DNA of 64,000 nt, from positions 835,222 to 899,221 of the forward strand of contig CP070784.1 of NCBI GenBank assembly GCA_020346605.1. Reading direction: 5' to 3'. Positions 50,951 through 60,312 of this stretch are shown piece after piece (position 1 is the stretch's first letter; each line of letters opens with the position of its first letter). The translations under genes were made by a program, and so were the position numbers. The stretch is from Candidatus Bathyarchaeota archaeon. Lineage in GTDB: Archaea; Thermoproteota; Bathyarchaeia; TCS64. Under the pieces are notes generated by a model. It was not told the DNA's origin. It saw nothing but the letters and a program-made list of their open reading frames with translations, and ran no database searches.

Positions 50951-51787
50951 CTAAATGTTTACGACAACTTCGTCGAGGTTCATCCTCTGGCTCTTGATAG
51001 GTGCCTCGTCGGACCATCCCACGATGATGTGGTTGCGGCTCACGAAGTCCTCGTGGAGGTCAAAGTGCTCCCTGAGCCTCTGCTGGGTCTCCTCGCCGTG
51101 TGTGAGCCAGCAAGCCCCGAGGCCGAGGGCGTGAGCCATGAGGCAGATGTGGTCTGCCGCTGCGCCGGCGTCGAAGTAGACGTTCTGGGGCGCACGCTTA
51201 TCGAAGCCCAGGGCCTTGTAGGTCCGCATGTCCTGGCAGACGACGATCATGACGCAGTTCTCGACGGGGATGTCGCTCCTGACGAGCTTGAACTCTTTGG
51301 GGGTCTTAAGCACGATGTATCTTATCGATCCGACGTTGCACCCCTGCGGCGCCCACAGTCCTGCGTGCAGAATCTTCCTAATCATCTCGTCCGGGACAGG
51401 CTCGTCCTTGAACTGGCGGATGGAGCGCCTCCCGTAGATCAGCTTCTCCACAGCCTTCATCTCCTCCTCGGAGAAGGGCTCGGGGAGTTCTGTGCCCAGT
51501 TCCAACTCTCCCCCCGTCCTGATCATCCGCGCGAAGCCTATGTAGTTGAGGCACCACTGGATGTCGGGGTCGCTGGTTGGCAGGCCTCTCCTCTTCCAGA
51601 TGTCCAGCAGGAACTCGGCGGTCTCGCCGAAGTTGGTTGGTATTCCCCTCTTCTTGGAAAGGATGCGGTACATGTTGACCTCAATGGTGTGGTGGACGCG
51701 CTCGTGGAGTATCGTGCGGAGGACCGCGACATCGACCTCCATGAGCTCCCCCTCGGTGAGGCCATGGACCTTTACTGGTTCACTCAT
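50951..51787 (-). CDS. Nitroreductase-family flavoprotein with N-terminal extension
   Basis: The 278-residue protein has a nitroreductase domain in its second half: IYGRRSIRQFKDEPVPDEMIRKILHAGLWAPQGCNVGSIRYIVL, DAGAAADHICLMAHALGLGACWLTH and HIIVGWSDE, which bind FMN. The first 110 residues are an extension without a recognised fold (possibly a distinct helical domain). Family members reduce nitro compounds, quinones or enones with NAD(P)H; the electron acceptor here is unknown. The gene is next to the SelA-like PLP enzyme on the same strand (76-nt gap). Confidence 0.82.
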   Translation of the reverse strand: MSEPVKVHGLTEGELMEVDVAVLRTILHERVHHTIEVNMYRILSKKRGIPTNFGETAEFLLDIWKRRGLPTSDPDIQWCLNYIGFARMIRTGGELELGTELPEPFSEEEMKAVEKLIYGRRSIRQFKDEPVPDEMIRKILHAGLWAPQGCNVGSIRYIVLKTPKEFKLVRSDIPVENCVMIVVCQDMRTYKALGFDKRAPQNVYFDAGAAADHICLMAHALGLGACWLTHGEETQQRLREHFDLHEDFVSRNHIIVGWSDEAPIKSQRMNLDEVVVNI

Positions 51788-51863
51788 CCATCGTCACAGG
51801 TAGGAAAAGGCCGGTTTCGCCTAATAAAATTCGGGATAAGGAAAAATGGAAATGCAAGTCTGC

Positions 51864-53030
51864 CTAGCCGAAGATCTCGCTGAACCTCTCGACGATGATC
51901 TTCTCTTCCCCTGGCTGCAGCATGAGGCAGTTTATGGCGAAGGAAGGGGTGCCTCTCCTGAACCTGACCCAGATCTCTGGGTCGTCCTCCCTTAGGCTCC
52001 TGACGATGTCGGAGACCTCTTCGCCAGTTCTGCTCTTGAAGTCGAGCTGTAGCCCCAGTGTGTGGTACACGCAGCCCGTGCCGCTGGGAGGAACGTAGCT
52101 CATCTCGACGCCTTTGAGCCCTGGCAGCTTCTTGATCCGCCTCTCGATATATCGGGCCCTCTTCCAGGCCGGCTCGAATCGCTCCTTCTCGTGGTCCATC
52201 GTCAGCCACTTTTTGAAGCTGACGAGGAGGGCGGCGATCTCCTGCCTGTCGAGCTTGTAACCCCTTCCGACGCTCCTGTAGTAACCCCCCTGCTCCATAG
52301 GCCCTGCCTCGTGGCCGATGAAGCTGTGCAGAGCTATGGCCTCAATTAGCTCCTTCTTCCCTATGCAGAAGCCGGTGGAGTTGGGGCCTCCGACGTACTT
52401 ACCGCCATAGCAGGCGATGTCGACGCCCATGGCGACGAACTTGGTCAGGCCGTCGAGGGGGTAGGTCATCCCAGAGCAGTCGAGTATGACGGGGACGCCG
52501 TGCTTGTGGGCGACCTTCACGGTGTCCTCGACTGAGACCACCCTGGGCCTGAGCCTGCCCGTGATGACGTGGTGGATGGCGGCGGTCTTGTCGGTGATCG
52601 CGGCCTCCATCAGCTCCGGGGTGCAGCCCCAGGACTCGTCACCCACGCAGACGAACTTGCCGCCAGGTACCTGCATGGCCCTGTCGTAGATCAACATCCT
52701 GTTCGCTCTCTGGATGATTATCTCGTTCTTCATCCCAGTAGTGTCTGGGAGGCGCCGCATTTTCTCAGGGTCATTTCCTGCCATACACGCCGCGGCACCG
52801 AGAACTAGGGCGTTGAAAGCGCCTGATGTTATCCAACCTGCTTCGGCTCCGCAGGCCTCGGCTATGATCTCGCCGCCTCTCTTGATGAAGTCCCACATGT
52901 AGACGTAGCTCTTGTTCGCCTCCTGCATGGCCTTCATAGCCTCCTTGGAGAGGGCTGAGCCCCCGAGGCGCGTCAGTGCGAAGGATGCGTTCACTACCTT
53001 CTTGACGCCAAACTCTTCGAAGATGCTCAT
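51864..53030 (-). CDS. SelA-like PLP-dependent enzyme
   Basis: The 388-residue fold-type I PLP protein resembles the SelA-like group (selenocysteine synthase-like, including D-glucosaminate-6-phosphate ammonia-lyase and related lyases). The Schiff-base Lys is residue 211 in CYGGKYVGGPNSTGF and the ring-binding Asp is residue 184 (VILDCSGMTYPL). There is no selenocysteine machinery in the window, so a metabolic lyase or aminotransferase role is more likely than tRNA-dependent Sec synthesis. The arrangement with the nitroreductase suggests one operon. Confidence 0.8.
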   Translation of the reverse strand: MSIFEEFGVKKVVNASFALTRLGGSALSKEAMKAMQEANKSYVYMWDFIKRGGEIIAEACGAEAGWITSGAFNALVLGAAACMAGNDPEKMRRLPDTTGMKNEIIIQRANRMLIYDRAMQVPGGKFVCVGDESWGCTPELMEAAITDKTAAIHHVITGRLRPRVVSVEDTVKVAHKHGVPVILDCSGMTYPLDGLTKFVAMGVDIACYGGKYVGGPNSTGFCIGKKELIEAIALHSFIGHEAGPMEQGGYYRSVGRGYKLDRQEIAALLVSFKKWLTMDHEKERFEPAWKRARYIERRIKKLPGLKGVEMSYVPPSGTGCVYHTLGLQLDFKSRTGEEVSDIVRSLREDDPEIWVRFRRGTPSFAINCLMLQPGEEKIIVERFSEIFG

Positions 53031-53227
53031 GACAATCTGGTAATGGTAATTATATGGTGGATAAAACAGTTGCCCACTCCGATCTATTCAGAGAATCCTT
53101 CACGACTTCGTCAGTCAGAGAAGAAATCTGATGACACTACGTGCGTTCGGCGTCTGCCCTTGAATCGTGAAAAAGGGTCAGTCGCAACATCAATTAGGGG
53201 AAATAGCGCCTTATCGTCATCAGGAAA

Positions 53228-53243
53228 GGGGGATGAGGCCCCC
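53228..53243 (-). terminator. Hairpin terminator after the class III aminotransferase
   Basis: GGGGG and CCCCC arms enclose a six-base loop, 10 nt past the end of the leftward gene at 53253; on that strand the hairpin is followed by TTTCC. Confidence 0.5.
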
Positions 53244-53252
53244 GAAAGCCAT

Positions 53253-54551
53253 CTATTCCCTGTAAGTCTTGAAGAAGTCCTCGGTTGCCACTAGGTACTC
53301 GTCGATGTCTTCATTAGTGTGGGGCTCAGCCGTGAAGCAGTGGGGGAGCGACGGGCTCACGTAGGCGATGTTCCTTGAGAGCATGTGCGCGTAGTAGGCT
53401 CTTGCCTTCTCTTTGTCGTTCTTTGCCACGTCCCTGATGTTCTTGGGCGTCCCCTTCTGGAAGTGGATGGCGAAGCCAGAGGCCACCCCCGTTATGGTGG
53501 CGTCCAAGGAGCTCCTGTCGGCGATGTCCTCGAGGCCCGTCCTCACCTTCTCGCCCATGCCGTCCATCTTCCTGTAGACCTTTCCGTCTTTGAGGATGTC
53601 GAGGGTTGTTATGCCAGCGATCATGCTGATAGGGTTGCCCGTGAATGTGCCACCGTGAAACGCCCTCTCCTCCATCTTCGGATACTTCCTGTGGTCCAGC
53701 CTCTCGAAGATCTCCCTACGCCCACAGAAAGCGCCGATGGGGAAGCCTCCGCCCATGATCTTTCCGAGGATGGTGATGTCGGGCGTGACCCCATAGAACC
53801 CCTGGGCGCAGCTGGGCCCTAGCCTGAACCCGGTGATCACCTCGTCGAAGATGAGGAGCGTACCGGTCTCGTCGCAGATCTCCCTCAAACCCTCAAGGTA
53901 GTCCGGCTCTGGCGTGATCAATCCGCCTGCCCCCAGCACTGGCTCCACGACGATGCAAGCCAGCTTCTCTCCCTTGGCGGCCTCCCTGGCGGCCTCTTGA
54001 TTGTTGAAGGGTATCACCAGTGTGTCCTCAACTACCTTGGGGTTTAGCCCTGCGGACTCCGGTATGTCAAAGGGCTCGTGAACTCCCACGTGGAGGCTGT
54101 CATAGCCTCCGTGCCAGCCCCCCTCGATCTTCGCCATCCCCATCCTACCGGTGTAAGCCCTGGCGAGGCGGCTGGCGTACATGTTCGCCTCGGTCCCGGA
54201 GTTGGTGTACCTTATCATCTCGACGCTGGGGACCATCTCGACGAGGCGCTCGGCAAGCTCGACCTCCAGACCGTGGGAGAAGCCGAAGTGCGTTCCCCTG
54301 CCGATCTGCTTTGAGACGGCGTCCATGACCTTGTCAGGGGCGTGCCCCAAGATCAGTGCGCCGTGGCCCACCCAGTAGTCGGTGTAGATATTCCCGTCCA
54401 CGTCGGTTAGCTTCACGCCCTTGGCGTGGTCGACGTAGAATGGGTAGGGGGTGATGTCCCTGATGCCATAGGAGACGCCTGCGGGCAGCACCTTCTCGGC
54501 CCTCTCGTAGAGTTCCTTGGAACCCGGGGTCTTCCCAACGTAATCACTCAA
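53253..54551 (-). CDS. Class III aminotransferase, glutamate-1-semialdehyde aminomutase-like
   Basis: The 432-residue PLP enzyme has the class III pattern: YTNSGTEANMYASRLARAYTGR, ACIVVEPVLGAGGLITPEPDYLEGLREICDETGTLLIFDEVITGFR, DITILGKIMGGGFPIGAFCGR (Schiff-base Lys) and AFHGGTFTGNPISMIAG. The nearest well-known subgroup is GSA aminomutase (HemL), but archaeal relatives often act on other beta- or omega-amino acids. No heme genes are nearby, so the role is left open. A TTG at 54551 is chosen because GAGGT lies upstream and a TTTATCT box near 54590; the frame remains open to 54635. Confidence 0.82.
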   Translation of the reverse strand: MSDYVGKTPGSKELYERAEKVLPAGVSYGIRDITPYPFYVDHAKGVKLTDVDGNIYTDYWVGHGALILGHAPDKVMDAVSKQIGRGTHFGFSHGLEVELAERLVEMVPSVEMIRYTNSGTEANMYASRLARAYTGRMGMAKIEGGWHGGYDSLHVGVHEPFDIPESAGLNPKVVEDTLVIPFNNQEAAREAAKGEKLACIVVEPVLGAGGLITPEPDYLEGLREICDETGTLLIFDEVITGFRLGPSCAQGFYGVTPDITILGKIMGGGFPIGAFCGRREIFERLDHRKYPKMEERAFHGGTFTGNPISMIAGITTLDILKDGKVYRKMDGMGEKVRTGLEDIADRSSLDATITGVASGFAIHFQKGTPKNIRDVAKNDKEKARAYYAHMLSRNIAYVSPSLPHCFTAEPHTNEDIDEYLVATEDFFKTYRE

Positions 54552-54889
54552 GTCTATGACCTCAGATGACTGAACAGGCAACAACAAGATAAAAGCTTCC
54601 CGAGTCGAGGGAATGACTCCGAGACCAACGATCACTATGACGCGTCCCGTCGAGGAATTGTTTACGACTCGCCTTTCACATGAGGAGTTGGTCTTCCCCT
54701 GGCAACACTCTCGTGTCTGACATCGACATCAAGGAGTGAAACCTTGCAGCCATCATCGCCAGTTTATTATGAGCCGGGGAGACCTCTTATCACCCATCGT
54801 GCACGATTCTCCATGTGACGGTTCGGTGGCGTACGTTTTCAGCGGCTTGCCAGCGCTTAGTGAAGCCTTGCATGAGCGAAGACACGTAT
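54552..54889. other. Gene-free stretch between PEPCK and the class III aminotransferase
   Basis: About 340 nt hold the leftward promoter of the aminotransferase (TATA-like TTTATCT near 54590). Beyond that I see no frame with coding character, no RNA fold and no repeats. Confidence 0.4.
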
Positions 54890-56752
54890 TCATTGGAAAT
54901 AACTCGGAGGAAGAACGGATCTACCCGTCTCTTTCTTCAATGCTTCCAGTCCTGTTCTCTGTCGACTGAGAACCCCCCAGAACTCCTCCGGCAGGTCGGG
55001 CTCGGTCCTGAATATCTCCTCCATCCTCGCTATCTTCCCTAGGTACTTTTCTATTCGAAGCGAGAACTGGAGCTCGTAGTCCTCCCCTGTGTACTCCTTG
55101 TCGAAGACCTGCTGGAACAACTCGACTAGGTCCCCGTACCTGGGCAGGTATCCGATGGGGGTCTCGATGGCGTCGTATTCGCCGTGGACACGCCCCTCGG
55201 CCCAGAGCACCCAGATCGTCTTGTCAAGTATTTCGTTGGTGTACCTGCCCTCGTGCTTCAGGAAGTAGTTGGTTGCGAAGACCCTGGGGCAGTTGCTCAG
55301 CCTCCTTCCGAATTCCACGTGGTTCCTGAGATACGTCCCCAGGGGCACCACCATAAAGTCCAGGTTGGCCATGGGGTTCCAGTTCCTGATGCCCTCCATG
55401 CCGAGGGTTGCCGAGGTGGTCTCGGACTCGATGGTGGCGCCGATGTAGACGCCGTGCTCCCAGTTTAGTGCCTCGCAGATGGGGACGTTGGTGTCCGAGT
55501 CCCTGCCGCCGTAGAAAATCCCCTGGACGACGGCGCCTTTGGGGTCGTGAACCATGGGGTCGGCGTTCTCCAGCTCACTGATCCGCATGGTGTAACGTGC
55601 GTTGCTGTGGGCAAAGGGGATGGACTTGCCGTCACCGTCTGTCTTTCCCTCCCACCATTCGCCTGAGAAGTTGACGCCCTTCTTCGGGATCTCCGTATCT
55701 CCCATCCCCTGCCAAAAAGGGACGCCATCCGCTACCAGGACGTTTGAGAATATCAGCTCGCGGGGAGTGGTGAGCGCCTCGTAAATGAGGGGGTCATCGA
55801 CAGGGTTGACGTCCTTTATGATGCCGAAGATCCCCGACTCTATGTTAACGGCACGGGCGTTCCCCTCGCCGTCGGACCGGATGTAGGCGATGTCGTCCCC
55901 GACGATGCTCTGACCGGGGATCATAGCCGTGCTGGTCTTGCCGCAGGCGCTGGGGTAGGCGCCTGTGAAGTATGTCACCCTGTCCTTGTAGGGGGGATGA
56001 ACTCCCATCACGAGCATGTGTTCCGTCAGCCAGTCCTCTTGGTTCGCCTTGTATATGCCCAGCCTCAGCGCCAGCTTTTTCAGGCCGAGGCTGTTACCGG
56101 CATACTGGTTGTTTACGGAGTAGACCTTCCCGTCGATGATGTCGACATAGATGCGTCGTTTGTCCACGTTCTTGGTGCAGTTCCTCTCATCTAGCTCCCC
56201 CGCCGCGTGTACGAAAGTGAAGAAGGCCGGGGAGCCCTGGAGCCTCTTGAACTGCTCGTAGCCGCTCCTGTAAAGGAGGTCCTCGCTGTGGGCGACGTAA
56301 GCGGAGTCAGTTATCTGGAGGGCGCAGAGGCTGAACCGGCTGTCCGTGGGTCCTAGGCTGAAGAACCTGACCAGCATCTCCTTCCCCCTCATGGCGCCAT
56401 CTAGGATGCCCATTACCTCCTCCAGTCCGGCCTCCCTCTCGACTGTGTTGATGCTCCGGCTCAGGTTCTGCCCCTCGGGGAGCAGCACAGCTGTGTGCTC
56501 CTTGTCCCTGGCCTGGTCATAATAGCCGTCGTAATGGATCGTGTGCCCCTCCGTCTTCAGCCGACTCTCCTCTCCCTTCTCCAGTGCTAGCTGGCGGACG
56601 TGGGCGATTTCCTCGGGGTCGTCTGTGATCACGGTGACTCTGTCAGGTTTACAGAGCGACGCGAACTTTTTAACCTGATCAATGACATGAGAATTGTGGA
56701 GGGCCTCCAGCTTGGCGAGGGCCTCAGGGTCGAGGACTCCAGATTTAGGCAT
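54890..56752 (-). CDS. pckG: GTP-dependent phosphoenolpyruvate carboxykinase
   Basis: The 620-residue enzyme is of the GTP class. The P-loop with the reactive Cys is GAYPSACGKTSTAM (about residues 264-277, Cys270), followed by VGDDIAYIRSDGEGNARAVNIESGIFGIIKDVN and RISELENADPMVHDPKGAVVQGIFYGGRDSDTNVPI. It converts oxaloacetate and GTP to PEP, CO2 and GDP. The length is typical. In an organism living on amino acids it would be the entry point to gluconeogenesis. Confidence 0.95.
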   Translation of the reverse strand: MPKSGVLDPEALAKLEALHNSHVIDQVKKFASLCKPDRVTVITDDPEEIAHVRQLALEKGEESRLKTEGHTIHYDGYYDQARDKEHTAVLLPEGQNLSRSINTVEREAGLEEVMGILDGAMRGKEMLVRFFSLGPTDSRFSLCALQITDSAYVAHSEDLLYRSGYEQFKRLQGSPAFFTFVHAAGELDERNCTKNVDKRRIYVDIIDGKVYSVNNQYAGNSLGLKKLALRLGIYKANQEDWLTEHMLVMGVHPPYKDRVTYFTGAYPSACGKTSTAMIPGQSIVGDDIAYIRSDGEGNARAVNIESGIFGIIKDVNPVDDPLIYEALTTPRELIFSNVLVADGVPFWQGMGDTEIPKKGVNFSGEWWEGKTDGDGKSIPFAHSNARYTMRISELENADPMVHDPKGAVVQGIFYGGRDSDTNVPICEALNWEHGVYIGATIESETTSATLGMEGIRNWNPMANLDFMVVPLGTYLRNHVEFGRRLSNCPRVFATNYFLKHEGRYTNEILDKTIWVLWAEGRVHGEYDAIETPIGYLPRYGDLVELFQQVFDKEYTGEDYELQFSLRIEKYLGKIARMEEIFRTEPDLPEEFWGVLSRQRTGLEALKKETGRSVLPPSYFQ

Positions 56753-56865
56753 GTGTGCCCCTCTCTCAGAGACTGGGGACCGACTTTAAATCGTTTCTGA
56801 CTCCCAGATAAAAACGATATGTATTGTAATGGAGGGCCTTTGGAGTAGGGTCAGTTTCAATTCAC

Positions 56866-57588
56866 TCAGTTTTGGGCGTCTTCCCAGCGCCTGTTGTATC
56901 TGTGGCTGTGCATGAAGCCTCTGAGCGACCGCTTGACCCTGTCGGCGATCATCGGCCCCAGGTCTCTCAGCTCCTCAGGCTCCCTGATGCCGTGCTTGTC
57001 TATCACTAATCTTCCGCCTCCGCTGTTTTGGAGGAAAACGTTTCCGTCTTGTACGGAGACGGCGTTGTCGTCATTCAGCACGAACACTTTACCGCCCTTG
57101 ATGAAGACGAGGCTATCAAAGCCCGCCACGATGATGTTCCTCTTGTTCTCCCTGTCGCTCCAGAATAGCACACCTTCCTCCCTGCGCCTATGGGTCCTAT
57201 CCGTGTGTGCGTCTGTGCCGAGGAACTCCTCTATCGCCTCGTCAGCCGCGTCGATGAACGATCCGGAGCTCTCGAACCCCATCGACTGGAGCTCGCCGTC
57301 CGATGCAGCGCGAGACATCTCCTCCAGCCGGCTCGCTCCTAGGAAGAGCTTGAAACCGTCGATGAACCCCGTGTGGGACCTGCCGACGGCACCCTCCTCA
57401 GTCTCGACGATGGCGTCCACGGCGTAGTTACCCTCCCCGAAAATGATCGCTCCCACCTTCTCGGCGTCGTCCTCGACGGGCGCCCAGAATGAGCCGGCGT
57501 CGATCCTCGCGAAGGCCTTCTCATTTGATATGAGCTTCAGGGCCTCGCCTGTCACCTTCACCTCGCCCAGGGGCTTGATCTTGATCAC
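56866..57588 (-). CDS. Uncharacterised beta-rich protein, partner of the winged-helix gene
   Basis: The 240-residue protein has no membrane segment. The N-terminal half is rich in short strands (AGSFWAPVEDDAEKVGAIIFGEGNYAVDAIVETEEGAVG) and the C-terminal third has another strand series (SLVFIKGGKVFVLNDDNAVSVQDGNVFLQNSGGGRLVIDKHG), ending with a basic helix. I do not recognise the family. Its ATG overlaps the stop of the regulator at 57585-57588 by four bases, so the two are co-translated and may form one regulatory module. Confidence 0.7.
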   Translation of the reverse strand: MIKIKPLGEVKVTGEALKLISNEKAFARIDAGSFWAPVEDDAEKVGAIIFGEGNYAVDAIVETEEGAVGRSHTGFIDGFKLFLGASRLEEMSRAASDGELQSMGFESSGSFIDAADEAIEEFLGTDAHTDRTHRRREEGVLFWSDRENKRNIIVAGFDSLVFIKGGKVFVLNDDNAVSVQDGNVFLQNSGGGRLVIDKHGIREPEELRDLGPMIADRVKRSLRGFMHSHRYNRRWEDAQN

Positions 57589-58250
57589 CAGAACTCCTCC
57601 TCGTCATCGAAGTCGGGATCAGCCTCTTGGGCTCCCAGATCCCCCCTCTGGTCCATCTCCCTCTCGAGGCGGCTGGTGAGCCACTGGGAGAGCCTATATG
57701 CGAGGCGCCCCTCGACGGTGATGAAGTAGGTGCCCCTGACCTCCCCCTTCACAACGTAGCCGGCGTCCACCAGGGGTGAGAGGTGATGAGTGAGGGAGCT
57801 ACCGGTCCTGCCGGTTTTCTCCTCGAGCTCGTTGAAGGTCCTAGCTCCCTCCTTCAGGTGGTCGAGGATCTTGAGCCGCTCTTCGCTCCCCAGGGGACTG
57901 ATCACACTCGCTATGCGTTCCGGCGGGATGGTCTCGATGTCAGGGCGGCGTCTCCTCGATGAGCGCGTCCTGCGGGGGTGTTTCCATCTAAATTTTTCGC
58001 CGATGTTCTCTACCCCTCTCAGCGAGCTACCGATCTGATCCCCGATGTCCTCCATCATCTCCTCGAGGCTGTCGGTGATCCCCGAGAGATCGATACGAGG
58101 AGGCTCCACTATCACCGTGCTTCTCCTCGATCTCCTGCGTTCGGTGACTCGATCTCGCCTGATCTCCTCGATCTCGTCCTTGAGGGTCTCCTTGAGCTTC
58201 TTGACCTCTTCGAGCTCCCTCCTCAGTTCGTCCACGCTGGACAAATCCAT
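57585..58250 (-). CDS. Winged-helix regulator with N-terminal coiled coil
   Basis: The 221-residue protein has an N-terminal coiled coil (residues about 1-40, VDELRRELEEVKKLKETLKDEIEEIRRD), a basic linker rich in Arg, then an ArsR-type winged helix (residues about 110-190: ISPLGSEERLKILDHLKEGARTFNELEEKTGRTGSSLTHHLSPLVDAGYVVKGEVRGTYFITVEGRLAYRL), and an acidic tail. The coiled coil suggests dimers or higher oligomers. An inverted repeat just upstream suggests autoregulation. Confidence 0.78.
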   Translation of the reverse strand: MDLSSVDELRRELEEVKKLKETLKDEIEEIRRDRVTERRRSRRSTVIVEPPRIDLSGITDSLEEMMEDIGDQIGSSLRGVENIGEKFRWKHPRRTRSSRRRRPDIETIPPERIASVISPLGSEERLKILDHLKEGARTFNELEEKTGRTGSSLTHHLSPLVDAGYVVKGEVRGTYFITVEGRLAYRLSQWLTSRLEREMDQRGDLGAQEADPDFDDEEEFW

Positions 58251-58257
58251 TCACGAA

Positions 58258-58273
58258 ATGTACAGTTATACAT
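58258..58273. promoter_or_regulatory. Inverted repeat at the promoter of the coiled-coil regulator
   Basis: ATGTA-CAGTTA-TACAT lies 7-23 nt upstream of the regulator start codon, next to the AT-rich TATATAAATATTC that contains its TATA box. Such a position fits autorepression. Confidence 0.5.
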
Positions 58274-58416
58274 CTAATATATAAATATTCGGTAAATATA
58301 CAGTAGTTGTGGCGCGATCTGGGATCAAAACAACTAAAGAACCCCAGGTGGGGCGGTTTTGAACCGGACATACACTGTTATATAGATGGCGCAAGAGTAC
58401 CTTCGAGGTTTCTAGA

Positions 58417-59337
58417 ATGGTTGTTAAGACCAACAAGGAGAGGATGATGAAGCAGGCGCTGATGGCGAAGATCGCCCCGCCGGTGATGGCAGGAGGCGGG
58501 ACCAGAAGCACATATGTCACTACCTGGGATGGCAGGCCGAAGATCGGCATCGGCGTCGGCGGCGTCAAATACAACGTCAAGGTCGGCGATCCCTGTTTCG
58601 GCTGGCCCGAGACCGAGTTCCTGGAGCCCGGCGTGGCCCTTATGGGCGTTGACGAGAAGCCGCTCGCCGGATACAGGGACACCAGCGGGACGGCGGAGGC
58701 CCTGCTCAAGTACAGCTGCGTGGGGAACGAGGTCATCATGGTGGGCGGCTCCGGGAAGGGAGCCAAAGGCGTGATCACGGGCAAGGGCAGCGCGGGGAAC
58801 ACGAGGAGGCACCTGCTGGCCCATTTCAGGGACGAGGACCTTGGAAATCTGGACATAGGGGACAAGGCTAAAGTCGTATCCGAGGGCGTCGCCCTGGAGG
58901 TCGAGGGCTTCGACGGAAGGGTGTTTAACATGTCCCCCGGTTTCCTGGAGACCTTGAGGCCAGAGTTGGACGGAGACGTCCTGGAGCTGCCGGTCGCCAT
59001 GGAGATACCCATCATCGCGATGGGGATCGGCGTCGGCGGTGGCTCGGCGGAGACCGGCAACTGGTGCATACAGTCGAACCCGCCCCACCTCGTCAAGGAG
59101 CTCGGGCTCGATAAGCTCCACTTCGGCGACATCGTGTCTTGCAGCGACGCCCTAATCTCCTACGGTAAGGGCTTCTACAAGGGCGCCGTCACCGTCGGCG
59201 TCATCACCACCGGAGCCAGCGACGTCGCGGGCAACGGACCAGGCGTGCTGGCCATCGCAGCGTCCAAGAAGGGAAAGATCAAGCCCAGGATCGAACCAGA
59301 TGCAAATCTGGTGAAGTACCTAGGGCTGGAGGTGTGA
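58417..59337 (+). CDS. DUF4438 family protein, first of a tandem pair
   Basis: The 306-residue protein is of the DUF4438 type (also found in Thermotogae and archaea). Conserved segments include NKERMMKQALMAKIAPPVMAGG, GRPKIGIGVGGVKYNVKVGDPCFGW, SCVGNEVIMVGGSGKGAKGVITGK, PIIAMGIGVGGGSAETGNW and GDIVSCSDALISYGKGFYKGAVTVGVI. The fold appears to be built from barrels around a central cavity. No reaction is known. A TATA-like TTATATAG lies about 36 nt upstream. It overlaps no gene; the second copy starts 3 nt after the stop. Confidence 0.82.
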   Translation: MVVKTNKERMMKQALMAKIAPPVMAGGGTRSTYVTTWDGRPKIGIGVGGVKYNVKVGDPCFGWPETEFLEPGVALMGVDEKPLAGYRDTSGTAEALLKYSCVGNEVIMVGGSGKGAKGVITGKGSAGNTRRHLLAHFRDEDLGNLDIGDKAKVVSEGVALEVEGFDGRVFNMSPGFLETLRPELDGDVLELPVAMEIPIIAMGIGVGGGSAETGNWCIQSNPPHLVKELGLDKLHFGDIVSCSDALISYGKGFYKGAVTVGVITTGASDVAGNGPGVLAIAASKKGKIKPRIEPDANLVKYLGLEV

Positions 59338-59339
59338 GC

Positions 59340-60194
59340 ATGATCACGACAAACAAGGACCGGCTTGTGAAGATGGCGGTGATGGGCGAGGTCAACCATC
59401 CCAGCGCCCGCAGTGGCTACAGGGTTGACTGGGATGGCCAACCCCGGGTGGGGCTGGGCATGTCGGGGGTCAAATACAACGTCGCAGTGGGTGACCCCAT
59501 TTACCACCACGAGGAGGGTGAGCACACGGAGCCCGGGCTGAGCATGACAAACAGCAACCCTGGCGAGGGCCAGGCACTGGCTGTATTGAGTTGCATCGGC
59601 AACGAGGTCACCGTCGTGTCCGGCGACGCCAAGGGGGTGAAGGGGCGGATCACCGGGAAGCACGGTGCGTTCTTGGTCTGGTTCCCCCCTGAGGCCCAGG
59701 AGAAGATCTGTCCCGGTGACAAGCTGCGAGTCAAGTCCTGGGGTACAGGTCTGCAGGTCGTGGGCTTCGAGGAGAAGGTAAGGGCCAACAAGATCGACCC
59801 GGAGCTGCTTGAGAAAATGGGGATCGAGGAGAAGGACGGCAAACTCGTCGTCCCCGTAGTAAACGAGTACCCGTGCTGGATGATGGGCTCGGGCTATGGG
59901 ATGCACCCAGTGACAATCGACTACGACATACAGACCACCTGCCCGGAGGTCTGGGACGAGTTTAAGCTGAAGGAGATCAGGTTCGGCGACGTCGTCTGCC
60001 TGCACGACCAGCTCAACTGGTGGGGCAGGGGCTATTACAAGGGCGCCATCAGCATCGGCATCGTCATCCACGGCTGGAGCTACTCCGCAGGCCACGGCCC
60101 CGGGATCACCACAATTCTCAGCAGCAAGGACGCCGCCATCGTTCCGAAGATAGACCCCGACGCGAACATCGCCCACTACCTAGGGATAAAGTAG
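59340..60194 (+). CDS. DUF4438 family protein, second of a tandem pair
   Basis: The 284-residue paralogue shares with the first copy the segments TNKDRLVKMAVMGEV, GQPRVGLGMSGVKYNVAVGDPIY, SCIGNEVTVVSGDAKGVKGRITGKHG and GDVVCLHDQLNWWGRGYYKGAISIGIVI. The ATG at 59340 is preceded by GGAGGTG five bases upstream, so it is translated efficiently with the first gene. The pair probably forms a hetero-oligomer, or one is a specialised copy. A pyrimidine-rich stretch (60205-60232) follows as probable terminator. Confidence 0.82.
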   Translation: MITTNKDRLVKMAVMGEVNHPSARSGYRVDWDGQPRVGLGMSGVKYNVAVGDPIYHHEEGEHTEPGLSMTNSNPGEGQALAVLSCIGNEVTVVSGDAKGVKGRITGKHGAFLVWFPPEAQEKICPGDKLRVKSWGTGLQVVGFEEKVRANKIDPELLEKMGIEEKDGKLVVPVVNEYPCWMMGSGYGMHPVTIDYDIQTTCPEVWDEFKLKEIRFGDVVCLHDQLNWWGRGYYKGAISIGIVIHGWSYSAGHGPGITTILSSKDAAIVPKIDPDANIAHYLGIK

Positions 60195-60312
60195 AAAAAA
60201 TAATCCTCTTTTCACTTTTTTTCATCTTCTCTCATTGGAAACCCATCAGAGCCTACTCATTGGGCACAAGTTTACATTCACAAGCGACGAGTTTCCATAG
60301 GTGAAATCGCCA

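Noticed and set aside
54736..54969. Forward frame with a distant look of a DNA methyltransferase motif
   Set aside because: The match is to a few residues only, and the second half is antisense to the PEPCK gene end.
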